This document shows positions 1-9,463 of a DNA stretch of 64,000 nt, piece by piece; within the stretch, counting starts at the first letter, position 1; each line of letters opens with the position of its first letter. The stretch comes from CAVVAL01 sp963740215 (GTDB taxonomy: Bacteria; Actinomycetota; Actinomycetes; Mycobacteriales; Cryptosporangiaceae), in assembly GCA_963740215.1 (NCBI GenBank), contig CAVUDJ010000006.1, forward strand, positions 1-64,000, written 5' to 3'. The position numbers and the translations under genes are program-made. A model generated the notes under the pieces. It saw only the letters and a program-made list of their open reading frames with translations. It was not told where the DNA came from and did not search any database.

Positions 1-442
1 GCCTTGCCGCTGCGGGGCTCCACTTGGTTGAGGTTGGTCTTGCTAGCGCCCTGAAGGGAAGGCCGACGGAAGCCGGAACCCGAACAGCGCCGACTCCAGC
101 CTGTAGCAAGAGCGCTTGCGCGGCAAAGAACGAGGCGTAGTAGCTGGTTACCGCGGTCCAGTGAGGATCAGCGCCGCGGCTGATCGCCTCGATAAGCGAT
201 GCAATCTGTCGACAGAATCGATCAGTCGCCATTTCTGCATGCGTATATGTGGCGAGCTGGAGAGCCTCCGGATCAAAGTCGTTGCGTCCAAGTTGCCCGG
301 ACTGTGTCCAGCCGGTGGCGTCGATCGAGATCAGGTCTATGAGACTAAAAGGGTGCGACAAGGAGTTCGCCTGGCTGCCCTGCCCAATGCTCGCCTGCGA
401 CCGGAGTCCCAAGTCGGCCAACGCAGCCGTGCGAGCTAGCAC
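1..442 (-). CDS. Unknown protein, partial (runs off window start)
   Basis: An open minus-strand frame of about 147 codons begins at a GTG whose first base is the last base of the preceding gene's TAG stop, and it stays open to the window edge. It is a coherent protein sequence with a stretch reading ATGWTQSGQLGRNDF, followed by helical segments that include TSYYASFFAAQALL. I do not recognise the family. The one-base stop/start overlap suggests it is co-transcribed and translationally coupled with the upstream DGQHR gene. Its C-terminus lies outside the window, so length and function cannot be judged. Confidence 0.55.
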   Translation of the reverse strand, partial: MLARTAALADLGLRSQASIGQGSQANSLSHPFSLIDLISIDATGWTQSGQLGRNDFDPEALQLATYTHAEMATDRFCRQIASLIEAISRGADPHWTAVTSYYASFFAAQALLLQAGVGAVRVPASVGLPFRALARPTSTKWSPAAAR

Positions 443-1436
443 TACAACATGCTAGAGGTGAGTCGCGGAGCCTCGGTGAGCTGGGCCCGCATATCGGATA
501 CCAGCTTAGTCTTACTCGGCCGGTTACCGCCGCCGTACGAGTCGAAGTCCAAGGCTGTTAGCGGAGCGAGGGTCTTTGTAAGCTGGGCTTCCTTGAGGTT
601 CCTGTGATTCCGAAGCGTCGTATCTACAACTTCGTTAAAAAGCTCAAAAAAGGCTTGTAGGATGGTTGCCCGAGTCAGGGAGCTGTTTTGTGCACCGCTC
701 TGTCGCAGCGTCCTATCTGCTGCCCGTAGGTAGTTAACTACAAGCCGTCCGCGGTCTTCATCTGATTCGGTCTGCGCAAGGATGCCGGCCTCCATTACGC
801 GCTTAAGGGCTGTGTTGAAGGTTACGCGGCTTACATACCCGGCCTTGGTAGCGGCAGGCGATAGTAGCCCGTTTAATGGACTTCCTTGAGCACTTCCTAC
901 GTAGTCGAAGAGTCGTCGTAGGCGTTCTTCAATCGACGTCTCCGTGCCCGCAAGCTGCTTGATATCGAGGAGCAGTGCCGGCGGCACCCCCTTTTGCTTT
1001 GTGTTGATGTCGATGAAGAGCCTAACTTCGTCTTGCCGGCTAAGTCCGACGTAGATCGTCACCACAAATGGATAGTCGGACTCGGTGTACTGCATGCTAA
1101 ATAGCCTGTGTTGGCCGTCGAGGACGAGAAGGAGCGGCGGGTGCCTTCCCACTCGATGTGGCCACGGTGGTAAGTGAGGTTCACATCGGCTGAGCTGAGA
1201 GCACTATGTTGGTCGGAATCGAGGACGCATCCTCGTCGAGATACCCGGCGATTTCTCGAGCGCGAGACGCTGCTAGGTCGCGATTGAAGCCTTGCTCCGA
1301 GTCTTCCCCTCGCCTCGATACAAAGCTCGCACCAAGGAGATCCCCGCCGTTGATAACGGCAGTGTAAATTATAGCCGTTGTACTCAGTCTCAATGCGCGC
1401 GCCCTTGGCATTTGTCCTCGACTTCCATGTCACCAT
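442..1436 (-). pseudogene. DGQHR-domain (DndB-like) protein, frame-disrupted
   Basis: The intact 3' part carries the signature LLLVLDGQHRLFSMQY, followed by LFIDINTKQKGVPPALLLDI and a C-terminus ending TSSML, which together define the DGQHR/DndB-like family. The N-terminal part continues in two other frames: MVTWKSRTNAKGARIETEYN, then IYTAVINGGDLLGASFVSRR and DVNLTYHRGHIEWEG. At least three frame changes lie between about 1140 and 1380. Joined, the protein would be about 330 residues, normal for the family. DndB is the regulator of DNA phosphorothioation operons, but no dndCDE neighbours are seen, so only the domain assignment is safe. The breaks may be sequencing errors or real decay. Confidence 0.75.
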
Positions 1437-1544
1437 CCGACCACAGCCTAGACGTCGCGGCGGGCCGTCGATATTCCCTTGGCTGACTGCCCACCCAACT
1501 GGGATCCACCCTCCCTTCAACTGACGTGGTAGCTGGTGATGTAG

Positions 1545-1674
1545 CTGATTGTGGCATCCAGGGGCGGTTCTCAGCGAGATCGACGAGGGCGTTGAGGGAG
1601 TTGATGCCGTGTTTGGCGGCGGTCGCGAGGTAGCTGTGGATCGCGCAGAGCTGTTCGGCTCCGGTGAGGGTGCC
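1545..1674 (-). mobile_element. IS66-type transposase C-terminal fragment
   Basis: A short minus-strand frame reads LTGAEQLCAIHSYLATAAKH and then a segment ending ALVDLAENRPWMP. This matches the usual C-terminal pattern of IS66-family transposases, in which a conserved Arg/His-Ser-Tyr and AAKHG region is followed by a PW-P tail. Only about 43 codons remain and no terminal inverted repeats are visible. It abuts the broken trypsin-like gene, so an old insertion may have truncated that gene. The family assignment rests on pattern memory alone. Confidence 0.4.
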
Positions 1675-1675
1675 T

Positions 1676-2225
1676 CGCCGGACCGCTTCAGGTGCAGCCC
1701 GATGACCGCCAGGGTGTCCGCGCTGAGGATAGGTGCGCCGGCGGAGCCGCCTCGGTCGCCGCGTCGTGGTGGATCCAGAGCCCGACGAGACCGCGAACCC
1801 GCCCCAGGCTCAGTTGGGTCTGCGGCACGCCACCCGGGTAGTGCAGGACGACCACCCGCTGGTCCGGCCGAGCACTCTCGACCTCCAGCCGCAGGACACG
1901 CCCGCGCTGCGGGACACGCAGGCGGAGCAGCGCTGGCCGGCTCCAGTCAGTCTCCGCAGCGTCGGCGGGGAGGTGGAACAGTTCCGCCTCGATGGCGTCC
2001 TCGGGGTCGGACCGCTCGGACCGGCCAGCAGAGGTAGCCCGCGGGCGGGACTCGGCCGGCCCGGCCCACCGCGAAGGCGGGCACCAGCAGCAGCTGGTCG
2101 GTGACCAGCCAGCCCGTCGACTGGCTGTGGTCGCGCGCCACCACCCGCAGCGTCCCCCGCCCGGCCTCGGTCAGCTTGGCGACGAACTCCGCCAGGGCGT
2201 ACGTCCGTCCAGCGCCGATAATCAT
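1676..2225 (-). pseudogene. Trypsin-like peptidase domain protein, broken
   Basis: From an ATG the frame reads MIIGAGRTYALAEFVAKLTE and then STGWLVTDQLLLVPAFAV, the first strand pair of a trypsin-like fold. The usual catalytic His position (TAAHV in active enzymes) appears as VPAFAV, so the His seems lost. After a frame change the sequence continues with LRLRVPQRGRVLRLEVESAR, and after another with GSAGAPILSADTLAVIG, a typical catalytic-serine motif (GxSGxP-like). Such degenerate peptidase domains accompany actinobacterial conflict genes. At least two frame changes are present and the C-terminus merges into transposase sequence, so I call it a pseudogene. Confidence 0.5.
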
Positions 2226-2230
2226 GTCTG

Positions 2231-3430
2231 CTACACCTCGAGACGTCGCAGCGTCTTGGTCAGCTCCTCGTTGATCCGGCGCAGCCGCGGCACCGTTGGC
2301 GGGAGTTGCTCGGTCGCGTCTCCGGCGGCCGCGCGTCCGCCTTGGCAATGACGTCCGCCGCCAGCTTGGCCAGCTTGTCGGTTAGCAGCTTGCTATCATG
2401 GGCGGCCGTCCACTCCCGCAACGCCTCCTCCACGCGCTCGAGCTTGACATCGGTTGGGTCCGGGCGGTATCGGTCCACAGCTCGCTGTCCCACTCGGTGG
2501 GCACCGGCCCGTCCGGGTAGTGGATCAGCATCAGCCGGAACCACTCGTGCACCGCGGAGTCGAACAGGTGCAGGGCGGACTGGTCGAAGAACTCCCGGAT
2601 CTCCGGCGCCATCAGCGGGGTCCTGCCGTCCGGCCCGGGCCGAGGTTGTCGACGGCGATCCAGAGCGGGTGCCCGAAGCGGGCCGCAGCCTCCGGCAGTC
2701 GGAAGCAGACCTCCCTGAACCGGGCCGCCTCGGTGGTGGTCTGCGGCGGGATCATCTCCGAGGCCATGAGCGTGCTAAAGAGCTAGCGGATGAGCTCGGT
2801 GGCCGAGCCGACCATGCCGTTCGAGATGTAGGTGACCTTGGCCCCCCGCTCCCTCGCGGTGAGCTCGAACAGCCGGCGTCCCCGACGTCGTGCCGGTCAT
2901 CGGCCCGCAGCGCACGAGGATGATCTTCACCGGCCCGTCGACAACGAGATCTTCATGTCGGACCCGCGGCGATTGAGAAGGCGGCGGCGCCGTGCGGAGG
3001 TCGCGCAGACGGACGGGTGGAAGACCTGCTTCATCGACGAGTTCTTGAAGCGGTTGGATGCTCGGCGATCCACCGCCTTCGCCAAGGCCACGCGGTTCAG
3101 CTACTGCGGCGATCACCGAGTTAGATAGTCTACGAACGGCGTGCACACCGACCGGCTGATCTTGACACGGAATGAGGCGCCCGCGGCACCAGCTTGACCT
3201 GTGGAAATGCCACGCTGTGCACGCCTCCAGCAGCCAACCGCTCCCCATTCACCCCCGAGTAGTCGAAGGCCCCAGCGGCATGCTCAAGCACGTTTGCCCA
3301 GGTCGCCACCGAGTCTAGCTGGCCGAGTAAAGGAGTCGATGATTCGATCTCCAGGTATCCAAGTTGGACAGATACTGTGTCCGCCGGTGTCCTGAGTGCT
3401 GCCTCGAGTATGAAACTGCGGGCGCCATAC
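2231..3430 (-). pseudogene. Decayed or frame-disrupted gene of unknown family
   Basis: Several minus-strand segments read as protein but lie in different frames. In order they are RSFILEAALRTPADTVSVQL, a segment containing VNGERLAAGGVHSVAFPQVK, VDGPVKIILVRCGPMTGTTS, RGAKVTYISNGMVGSATELI, FGHPLWIAVDNLGP, EIREFFDQSALHLFDSAVHE and finally DKLAKLAADVIAK. A TAG follows just before the trypsin-like gene's ATG. The order and spacing fit one gene of about 400 residues, or two fused genes. I do not recognise the family. The neighbouring peptidase suggests the two form one module. Confidence 0.35.
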
Positions 3431-3608
3431 GGCGATCATGGCTGACCTGTGAGTCAGTACCGCGTAGTGCCGCGCCGGCGCCTGTAACACGGGCAGGGCA
3501 CCGAAGCAGTCAGCCGTCTGCTGGACTCCGCGACGCACAGCGCCCACCCGCGAACGGCACGTTCCATGTCGGTGACGCCGGTGGCCTCGCCCGGCGGGTT
3601 GTGACGGG

Positions 3609-4979
3609 TCAGCGTCGCCGGGAGATGAATACGTCGGTCGTGGCGTTGGTGTCGGCTCGAACCAGGTTCGCCGCGTCGGACTGTATGGCTACGTATCGGG
3701 CGTCCGCGCTGATCGCCGAGTTCGTGGACGGAGCGTCGGCCGGCTGGCCGCCACGCCCCACGGAGACGGTGATGGTCCGGCCCGTCACGCGGTCGTGCAC
3801 GAACACATCACTGGTGCCGTTGGTGTCGCCAGCGACCAGGTTCGACGCATCGGACAGGAAGGTCACGTGCCGGCCGTCCGCACTGATTTCGCCGCTGTAG
3901 GAGCCGGCATTGGCCTGAGCGCCGTCGCCGGCGACCGAGACCCGCACGACCCGGCGAGTGCGCCGGTCATAGACGAAGGCATCGATCGTGTCGTTCGTGT
4001 CACCCGCGACCAGGTTCGACGCCGCAGACCAGTACAGGATGTGCCGGCCGTCCCGGCTGATGCCCGTCACGATCGCGTCGGTGTTGGCCTGGGTGCCGTC
4101 ACTCGCCACGGAGATCCGCGTCACCTGCCCGGTCCGCCGGTCGTGGAGGAATAGGTCGGCTTCACCGTTGGTGTCGCCCGGGACAAGGTTGCTCGCGCGC
4201 GACGCGAAGACGATGTACCGGCCGTCACCGCTCATCACCTGGTTGTAGGACTGGTCGTTGGCCTGGGCGCCGTCGCTCGCGACCGAGACGCGGACCACCT
4301 GGCCAGTACGCCGATCCTGGACGAACGCGTCCGCGACACCGTTGGTATCGCCGCGAACGAGGTTGTCTGACCCGGACGTGTAGCTGACGTACCGGCCGTT
4401 GTCGCTGATCACCGGGTTCGAGGAGCCCTGGTTGGCCTCCCCGCCGTCGGCGGCCACGGATACCCGGGTCGTGCGCCCAGTCCACCGATCATGGACGAAC
4501 CCATCGTGCTCGGCGTTGGTGTCGCCTGGGACCAGGTTCGACGCGTAGGACCCGAACGCCACGTACCGGCCATCGGCGCTGAGCTGGGGCGCCAAGGAAT
4601 CGCTGTTGCCCTGAGTGCCGTCGCTGGCCACCGACACACGGGTCGTGCGCCCGGTCCGCCGATCGTGCACGAATACGTCGACCGCACCGTTGGTATCACC
4701 GCGGACCAGGTTCGACGCGGCGGAGATGTACGCGGCGAACCGACCATCAGCGCTCAACGATGGGACGAACGAACCGTCATTGCCCTGAGCACCGCCAGTG
4801 GCCACCGACACCCGGACCATCGACCCGTGTCGGCCCAGACCGGCGACGCCTGGCGCGGTCGCCGCCGAGCCAACGCGCGTCTCCGCTACCGGCTCCGCAG
4901 CCGCCGAGGCCGGAGCCCCCGACACCATGGCCACCGCCACGCCTGCCGCCACGATCATCTTTCTTCCGGACATCCGCAT
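3609..4979 (-). CDS. Secreted beta-propeller (TolB/WD40-like PD40) repeat protein
   Basis: This intact 456-aa protein has a clear Sec signal peptide: MRMSGRKMIVAAGVAVAMVS followed by an ASAAA cleavage region. The mature part is seven to eight repeats of about 55-60 residues, each with the pattern SxDGRYVAF-S-ASNLV-GDTN, DVFVHDRRTGxTTRVSVA and DGxQxN. This is the PD40/TolB-type blade pattern, so a closed seven-bladed extracellular propeller is likely, probably a binding rather than a catalytic protein. Asp and Asn residues in the GDTN turn could bind Ca2+; that is inference. It is monocistronic and in good frame while its neighbours are broken. Confidence 0.85.
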   Translation of the reverse strand: MRMSGRKMIVAAGVAVAMVSGAPASAAAEPVAETRVGSAATAPGVAGLGRHGSMVRVSVATGGAQGNDGSFVPSLSADGRFAAYISAASNLVRGDTNGAVDVFVHDRRTGRTTRVSVASDGTQGNSDSLAPQLSADGRYVAFGSYASNLVPGDTNAEHDGFVHDRWTGRTTRVSVAADGGEANQGSSNPVISDNGRYVSYTSGSDNLVRGDTNGVADAFVQDRRTGQVVRVSVASDGAQANDQSYNQVMSGDGRYIVFASRASNLVPGDTNGEADLFLHDRRTGQVTRISVASDGTQANTDAIVTGISRDGRHILYWSAASNLVAGDTNDTIDAFVYDRRTRRVVRVSVAGDGAQANAGSYSGEISADGRHVTFLSDASNLVAGDTNGTSDVFVHDRVTGRTITVSVGRGGQPADAPSTNSAISADARYVAIQSDAANLVRADTNATTDVFISRRR

Positions 4980-5139
4980 GACGCCCTCCCGGTGCCCCGA
5001 TCAGCGCACGTGGCCAGGAAGCCGCCGCGCCATACTTTGCCGGAACCCGGGATAGCCAGCGTCGAGCACACTGGCCGCCCATGAACGAACCGCGCCCGCC
5101 AACCCGAAGGACCTACCTCCATGCCGCACCGTGTGGGTC

Positions 5140-6616
5140 CCAACATGGATACATCGCGGAAAGTGATCGAGGCGTTACAGCGCGACTAGCGCGTCTTCGA
5201 CGCCCACACAGCTCCGAGTACGAAAGACTCACCTCCGACCGCGTGTGAGCAACCGCCGATGGGCCCCGCCGCCGGCGCTCGACCTTCGGCTGCACGTCCG
5301 GTTCGAAGGCAATGGCAAGAGCGAACCGGCCGCCGTCTGCAAAGCGGGTGGGTGGACCTGCCGAGCAGTTGCACGGAGGTCTGGCCACAGGACGATACGT
5401 CCGTCGAGCCACCACCCGAGATACGCAGCGAGATGCGGAGCGACGTCCGTGCGGCTGTCAGTCTCGTGGTTCCAGACGAAGACGTCATTTCGCCCGTTGC
5501 GAACTGGTTCATGATCTGAATCGCGAAGGACTCAGCAGACTGCTGCCCAAGCCGGTTGGCGACCCGGTGCGCGGGACGCTCCAGGTCGGCATAACGAGGA
5601 TGAAATATCCATTCCAGCTCCGGGTCACCGTCGCGGTGATGGATTTCGACGGTGAGGTCTGGCGTGGACTCATCACTTGCACCAACGACGACTCCCGTTC
5701 CGCCTCCGCGGGCGTCCGGAATCTGGGGCGCCCTCACCGCGCTGATCCGAACCTCCTGCCAGGCCAGGCCGCACAGCTCGCCGTGGTACTCGTAGGACAC
5801 CTCCATCACACGGACAACCTCGTCTCTCACCGGCTCGGCGACCACAGCGAACGAAACCGACAGCGATTCCGGATCGTCGCGCCGTACCCGTAGATCTCGG
5901 CGAATGCCCTCGGGGTAGCTGAATCCGAACCCAGCGATCTGCACGACGAATTCGAGTACCGGCGGCGCATCGGCGATCAGCACAGGCTGAAGGTCCTCCT
6001 CACCCCGCCGCTCCCGCGAGAAGCCGACAATGAGCATGAACCGCTCACCGACCACCACACCGCCAGGAGCCGACAGCGCTGGGAACGCCCGAAACCGGCT
6101 CCTCGGTGCACCCGGCCTGCTCGCAGCCGGCGGAGTCGACGGGCCTCCGCCGATCACATCGCCACCGTTCCAGCCGAAACTGCCGCCGTCGTCCCCCGAC
6201 CTCCCACTCTTAGCGTTGCCCCATTCCCCGCTGGTCCCGCGGATTGACGGCCCTCCCCCAGAGTCACCGCGATCACTGGGGCCACCGCGGGTAACGGGGA
6301 TGTCCATAGCGACGCCCGCTACCGCACGGCCCCGCAGCACGACGTCACCCGGGCTCGCAGAGAGGTGATCGGTGAGCTGAACAACGTTGTTGCTCGCCCA
6401 CTCGTGCAAGTCCAGCGCCGACTCCAGAGCTGCGGTCGGCGGCAAGCGCCTAGACGCGATTCGAATGGATCCAGCATCGAATACGTAGTAGAAGTCCTCA
6501 CCAGAAGACTCTCCGTGCACCACGACTAACGCCCGATCCGACACTCCCTCAAGTTGCGCGAGCGCGTCTCCCGCCGAGGTTTCGGCCAGCATCACCAAAG
6601 CGTGTTCACACCACAT
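5140..6616 (-). pseudogene. Conserved actinobacterial protein, TCAD/CHAT-associated type, 3' end frame-shifted
   Basis: The first roughly 370 codons form one coherent frame. An N-terminal alpha/beta domain includes DRALVVVHGESSGEDFYYVF and LDLHEWASNN. A Gly/Ser/Pro-rich linker covers about residues 105-175, followed by a beta-rich domain containing FVVQIAGFGFSYPEGIRRDL. Then comes HRDGDPELEWIFHPRYADL. After MNQFATG the sense passes to a second frame (NDVFVWNHETDSRTD and YLGWWLDGRIVLWPDLR) and then a third (FADGGRFALAIAFEPDVQPK). The N-terminal domain and the PELEW-FHPR segment resemble large actinobacterial proteins that end in CHAT or related effector domains, which cannot be confirmed here. 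Two frame changes break the C-terminus. Confidence 0.45.
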
Positions 6617-6780
6617 GACTCCGTCCTCTCCGAGAACGCAGTCTCAATATTGCTTGCACGCTCCAGACATGACAAGGTCCTTGTCGCACAGCTGACTGCG
6701 GCTCAATGTCGATCTCACCGAGCAGCAAGCGACAAGAGAAAAGTCCCAGCGTCCCCGTGACGGCCAAGAATTGTGACGCA

Positions 6781-7334
6781 CTACCTGAAGCCGTCTGCTT
6801 TCTTCTGCGCCGAAGCAGCCGATTTGGCACGTTCTTCAGGGACTGTGGATCTAACGGTGTTTCCGGCCCGACCGCTGGGCATGGGCCCGGCGAGGAAGGT
6901 GCCGTGATGACCGCGACATGTGGGCATGGCACGTAGACCAGCAGCGCCGCGGTAACGCCCGCGGGCTCGGAACCTCGACGTGTCCAGCGACGAGGCCAGC
7001 ACGGTCTCCCAGACGGCTGCGCCCAGGGTCCGTCGATCGTGCGGATGACGGTATTTGCTGACACCGAGTCTCCACCGCCGCACCGAAGACAAGCAAGGCG
7101 ACTGCCGCGAAGCCAGAGGCCGACCCCTGCACCCGTCAGCAGGACGGCGCCGCCGACCGTCGCACGTGACTCCGCCGACCGGCCGATGGGTGCTGGCTCA
7201 CTGGTTTCGGGAACAGGTTGCCGACCGCGTTCGGCAGGCAAAGTGGTTTCGAAGGTCCACACACCGAGCAAGACCAACATCGAAACCAAGGCGAATTCGT
7301 TTGGGCTGGCCGACGTACGAGTCGTGGAGTGCAT
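6781..7334 (-). CDS. Putative small membrane protein, uncertain frame
   Basis: The first 90 codons show two hydrophobic segments, FALVSMLVLLGVWTFETTL at about residues 14-32 and VGGAVLLTGAGVGLWLRG at about 63-80. A Cys pair (ACLRC) and a short soluble stretch ending VIRTIDGPWAQ follow. From there the best continuation is in another frame, starting VWETVLASSLDTSRFRARGR and ending at a stop at the left boundary. I do not recognise a family and the C-terminal reading is doubtful. Confidence 0.25.
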
Positions 7335-7571
7335 CGCCTCGAACTGTGTCGACGGCGGCCGAACTGGTCACCGACGAATGCGAGGGCCGAGCCGTAGCTC
7401 ACAGTATCGGTCAAGCGCTCGGTGTGGCAGCCGGAACCCGCTCACGCCGCTGGGCGTCTCCCTACGCTGAAGTACCCGGCCCGTTCGTATCGCGTCGAGC
7501 CCGTACTTCCGCTTCGACAGCGCTCGTGGTCGCCGGTGCTACGCACGTCGATGGTGGTTCCGTTGCGCGGG

Positions 7572-8336
7572 TCAGCGGATCTTGACGTCCTCGCGCATGC
7601 GGCCAGCCAGCCGACTAAGCAGGTGCGGTGGTAGCAGCTGCCGCAGGGACAGCGACGGCTCCAGACCCAGCTCGGACATGAGCAGGCGCCTACACCGGTC
7701 GTACTGACGGACGGCCTCACATCGATTGCCGACCGCCAGATGGGCTTTGATCAACACTTCATGAGCACTCTCCCGCAGCGGTTCGGCGCGCACAGCAGCG
7801 AGACCCGCATCGACAGCCTCGCCATAACGACCAGTCGACGTCAACCGCTCACACATCGCTTCGAGCGCGTAGAGCCGCAGCTGGTGGTATCTCTCCCGTT
7901 CAACGATCACCCAGTCATCGTCAAACCAGTCAGGAAGCAGGTCGTGCGACAGATCCGACCGGATCGCCACGGTAAGGGCATCGCCGCAGAAAGTGGCCCG
8001 GTCGAGGAGCTGGTGAGCGCGCGTCTCAGCCTCACGAAGGTCCACGATGACGTGCGGCCCCAGCCGTAGCTGCTGAACGGATGCCTCGATCACGTGCCTA
8101 CACAACCTTTGAACGCGCCACAGTGACGACCGCAGGTTCGCACTCGCTTTGAGGTCCGTCGTCTCTGGCCAGAGCGCGCCAGCCACGTACGAACGCGTCA
8201 GCGGCCGATCCTGCAGGGCGAGAAAGGCCGTCAGACGCTGGGCACTCCAGCTGACCCTCACCCGTTCGCGATCGACGACCAACGAGAACCCGCGGAGAAG
8301 CTTGACCGTGGTCGGGCGAACGCCGTCACCGTTCAT
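7572..8336 (-). CDS. BTAD-domain transcriptional regulator (SARP/AfsR-type)
   Basis: This 254-aa protein has an N-terminal winged-helix DNA-binding domain (VKLLRGFSLVVDRERVRVSW, then LTAFLALQDRPLTRSYVAGALWP). A bacterial transcriptional activation domain with TPR-like helices follows (YHQLRLYALEAMCERLTSTG, then AVRQYDRCRRLLMSELGLEP). It has no NTPase extension, so it is a short SARP-like regulator. I chose the ATG with GGAGG four bases upstream over the ATG 45 bases further up. It is divergent from the injection-system operon, and BTAD regulators are common beside actinobacterial eCIS loci, so it probably controls that operon. Confidence 0.85.
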   Translation of the reverse strand: MNGDGVRPTTVKLLRGFSLVVDRERVRVSWSAQRLTAFLALQDRPLTRSYVAGALWPETTDLKASANLRSSLWRVQRLCRHVIEASVQQLRLGPHVIVDLREAETRAHQLLDRATFCGDALTVAIRSDLSHDLLPDWFDDDWVIVERERYHQLRLYALEAMCERLTSTGRYGEAVDAGLAAVRAEPLRESAHEVLIKAHLAVGNRCEAVRQYDRCRRLLMSELGLEPSLSLRQLLPPHLLSRLAGRMREDVKIR

Positions 8337-8478
8337 CGACCCTCCACAAGGGGCGATTGCGGTCTGAGTAATTGAATGCAAAACGATCTACCGATGACAC
8401 TCGGTCCACCGCACATTGCTCCGAGCTTATCGGACACTCCGTCACCACGGCGTCACAGAATTGCTGGGTAATACCGGA

Positions 8479-8688
8479 CTACCCGGGCGAATCAGACGCC
8501 TGCAGGATAGTCTCCAGCCAGTTCCGGACGGCCTGACAGGCGCCCTCAATGGAGACCGTCCGGACTACTGGTGTCTCCTGGTCGCTCGTGACCTCAGTGA
8601 TGCGCACGCGCAGGCGTTCGGTGGAATGCTGCTCGACCCACGCGCGCAGGATCAGGATCCCCGTGCTCTCGGTTCCCGGACCAGCCAC
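8479..8688 (-). CDS. Small conserved protein upstream of eCIS operon
   Basis: This 69-aa protein is predicted to be a compact alpha/beta fold, with strands in ILILRAWVEQHSTERLRVRI and VVRTVSIEGACQAVRNWLET. It lies on the minus strand upstream of, and in the same direction as, the BTAD regulator. The frame looks real because its charged/hydrophobic alternation is regular and it begins and ends cleanly. I cannot name a family. Its place in the regulatory gap of the eCIS locus suggests a small regulator or chaperone, which is inference only. Confidence 0.6.
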   Translation of the reverse strand: MAGPGTESTGILILRAWVEQHSTERLRVRITEVTSDQETPVVRTVSIEGACQAVRNWLETILQASDSPG

Positions 8689-8866
8689 AGGCTAATCGTG
8701 CACGCGCCGCATCACTCCACTGTCACCTGAACGTGGACGCCCCAATCCCGAACCGGCGCACGGGACACATTGGTGACGGCGGGGTGACGGGGCTGTCACA
8801 CGTACGGTGCCATGCTGCGTGGGCACCGCTATACGCGGAACGGCAAAGGTCGAGGCGGGGACTCAG
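8689..8866. promoter_or_regulatory. Divergent promoter region between regulator genes and eCIS operon
   Basis: About 180 bases separate the start of the minus-strand 69-aa gene from the first eCIS gene. The operon promoter and any BTAD binding site should lie here or within the small gene. SARP-type regulators usually bind direct heptamer repeats, and I could not identify a convincing pair by eye. The plus-strand gene is preceded by a purine-rich GAGGCGGGG seven bases before its ATG. Confidence 0.4.
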
Positions 8867-9463
8867 ATGGCCACCTTCGGTGCGATCGCCACCACCAGCA
8901 CGGCGATACTCGGCATCCTGGAGGCCGCGGCCGGCGCCGAGCCCGAGTTCGCCGGTGCGGTGTTCTCGCTGTTCACCTCCAATGACCTGCAGAAGGCGCC
9001 GAACGACCGGCTGGCCTGCTCGCTGTACCTCTACCATGTCGCCGTCAACGGCGGTCGGCGGAACACCGCACCGTACACAGACATCCACGGCGTCCGGCAC
9101 AAGGCACCGGTCCCGCTGGACCTGCACTACCTGCTGACCGTGTGGTCGAAGAATGCGACAACCCAACAGCGGATGCTGGGTTGGGCCGTGCGGGTCGTCC
9201 ACGACACCCCGATCCTGCCCGCCGGCGTCCTCAACCGATACGCGCCGGCGGAGGCGTTCCGGCCCGACGAGACCGTCGAGGTCACCTGGGAGAACCTCAG
9301 CCAGCAGGAACTGTTCGACATCTGGGAGGCGGCCCGGCCCAACCAGCAGCCCTCCGCCTGCTACGTGGCCCGCATCGTCGAGATCGAGTCCACCGTGCCA
9401 ATCGACGAGTACCGGTTGGTGCAGACCAGAGAGTTCCGCTACGGGAAGGTGGCGACCCCGTGA
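8867..9463 (+). CDS. DUF4255 eCIS protein (Pvc16/Afp16-like tail terminator)
   Basis: First gene of the injection-system operon, 198 aa. It carries the DUF4255 pattern: LACSLYLYHVAVNGGRRNTA, LDLHYLLTVWSK, RMLGWAVRVVHDTPILPAGV and LFDIWEAARPNQQPSACYVA. DUF4255 proteins are the eCIS equivalents of tail-terminator or cap proteins that stop tube and sheath polymerisation at the distal end. I chose the ATG giving MATFGAIATT, preceded by GAGG, over the longer upstream frame. Its TGA overlaps the GTG of the next gene by four bases, so the two are translationally coupled. Confidence 0.9.
   Translation: MATFGAIATTSTAILGILEAAAGAEPEFAGAVFSLFTSNDLQKAPNDRLACSLYLYHVAVNGGRRNTAPYTDIHGVRHKAPVPLDLHYLLTVWSKNATTQQRMLGWAVRVVHDTPILPAGVLNRYAPAEAFRPDETVEVTWENLSQQELFDIWEAARPNQQPSACYVARIVEIESTVPIDEYRLVQTREFRYGKVATP

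Noticed and set aside
5140..6616. Full CHAT protease in the 476-codon frame
   Set aside because: No His-Gly or Cys dyad motif could be found in any frame at the expected place; only the associated N-terminal domains are recognisable.
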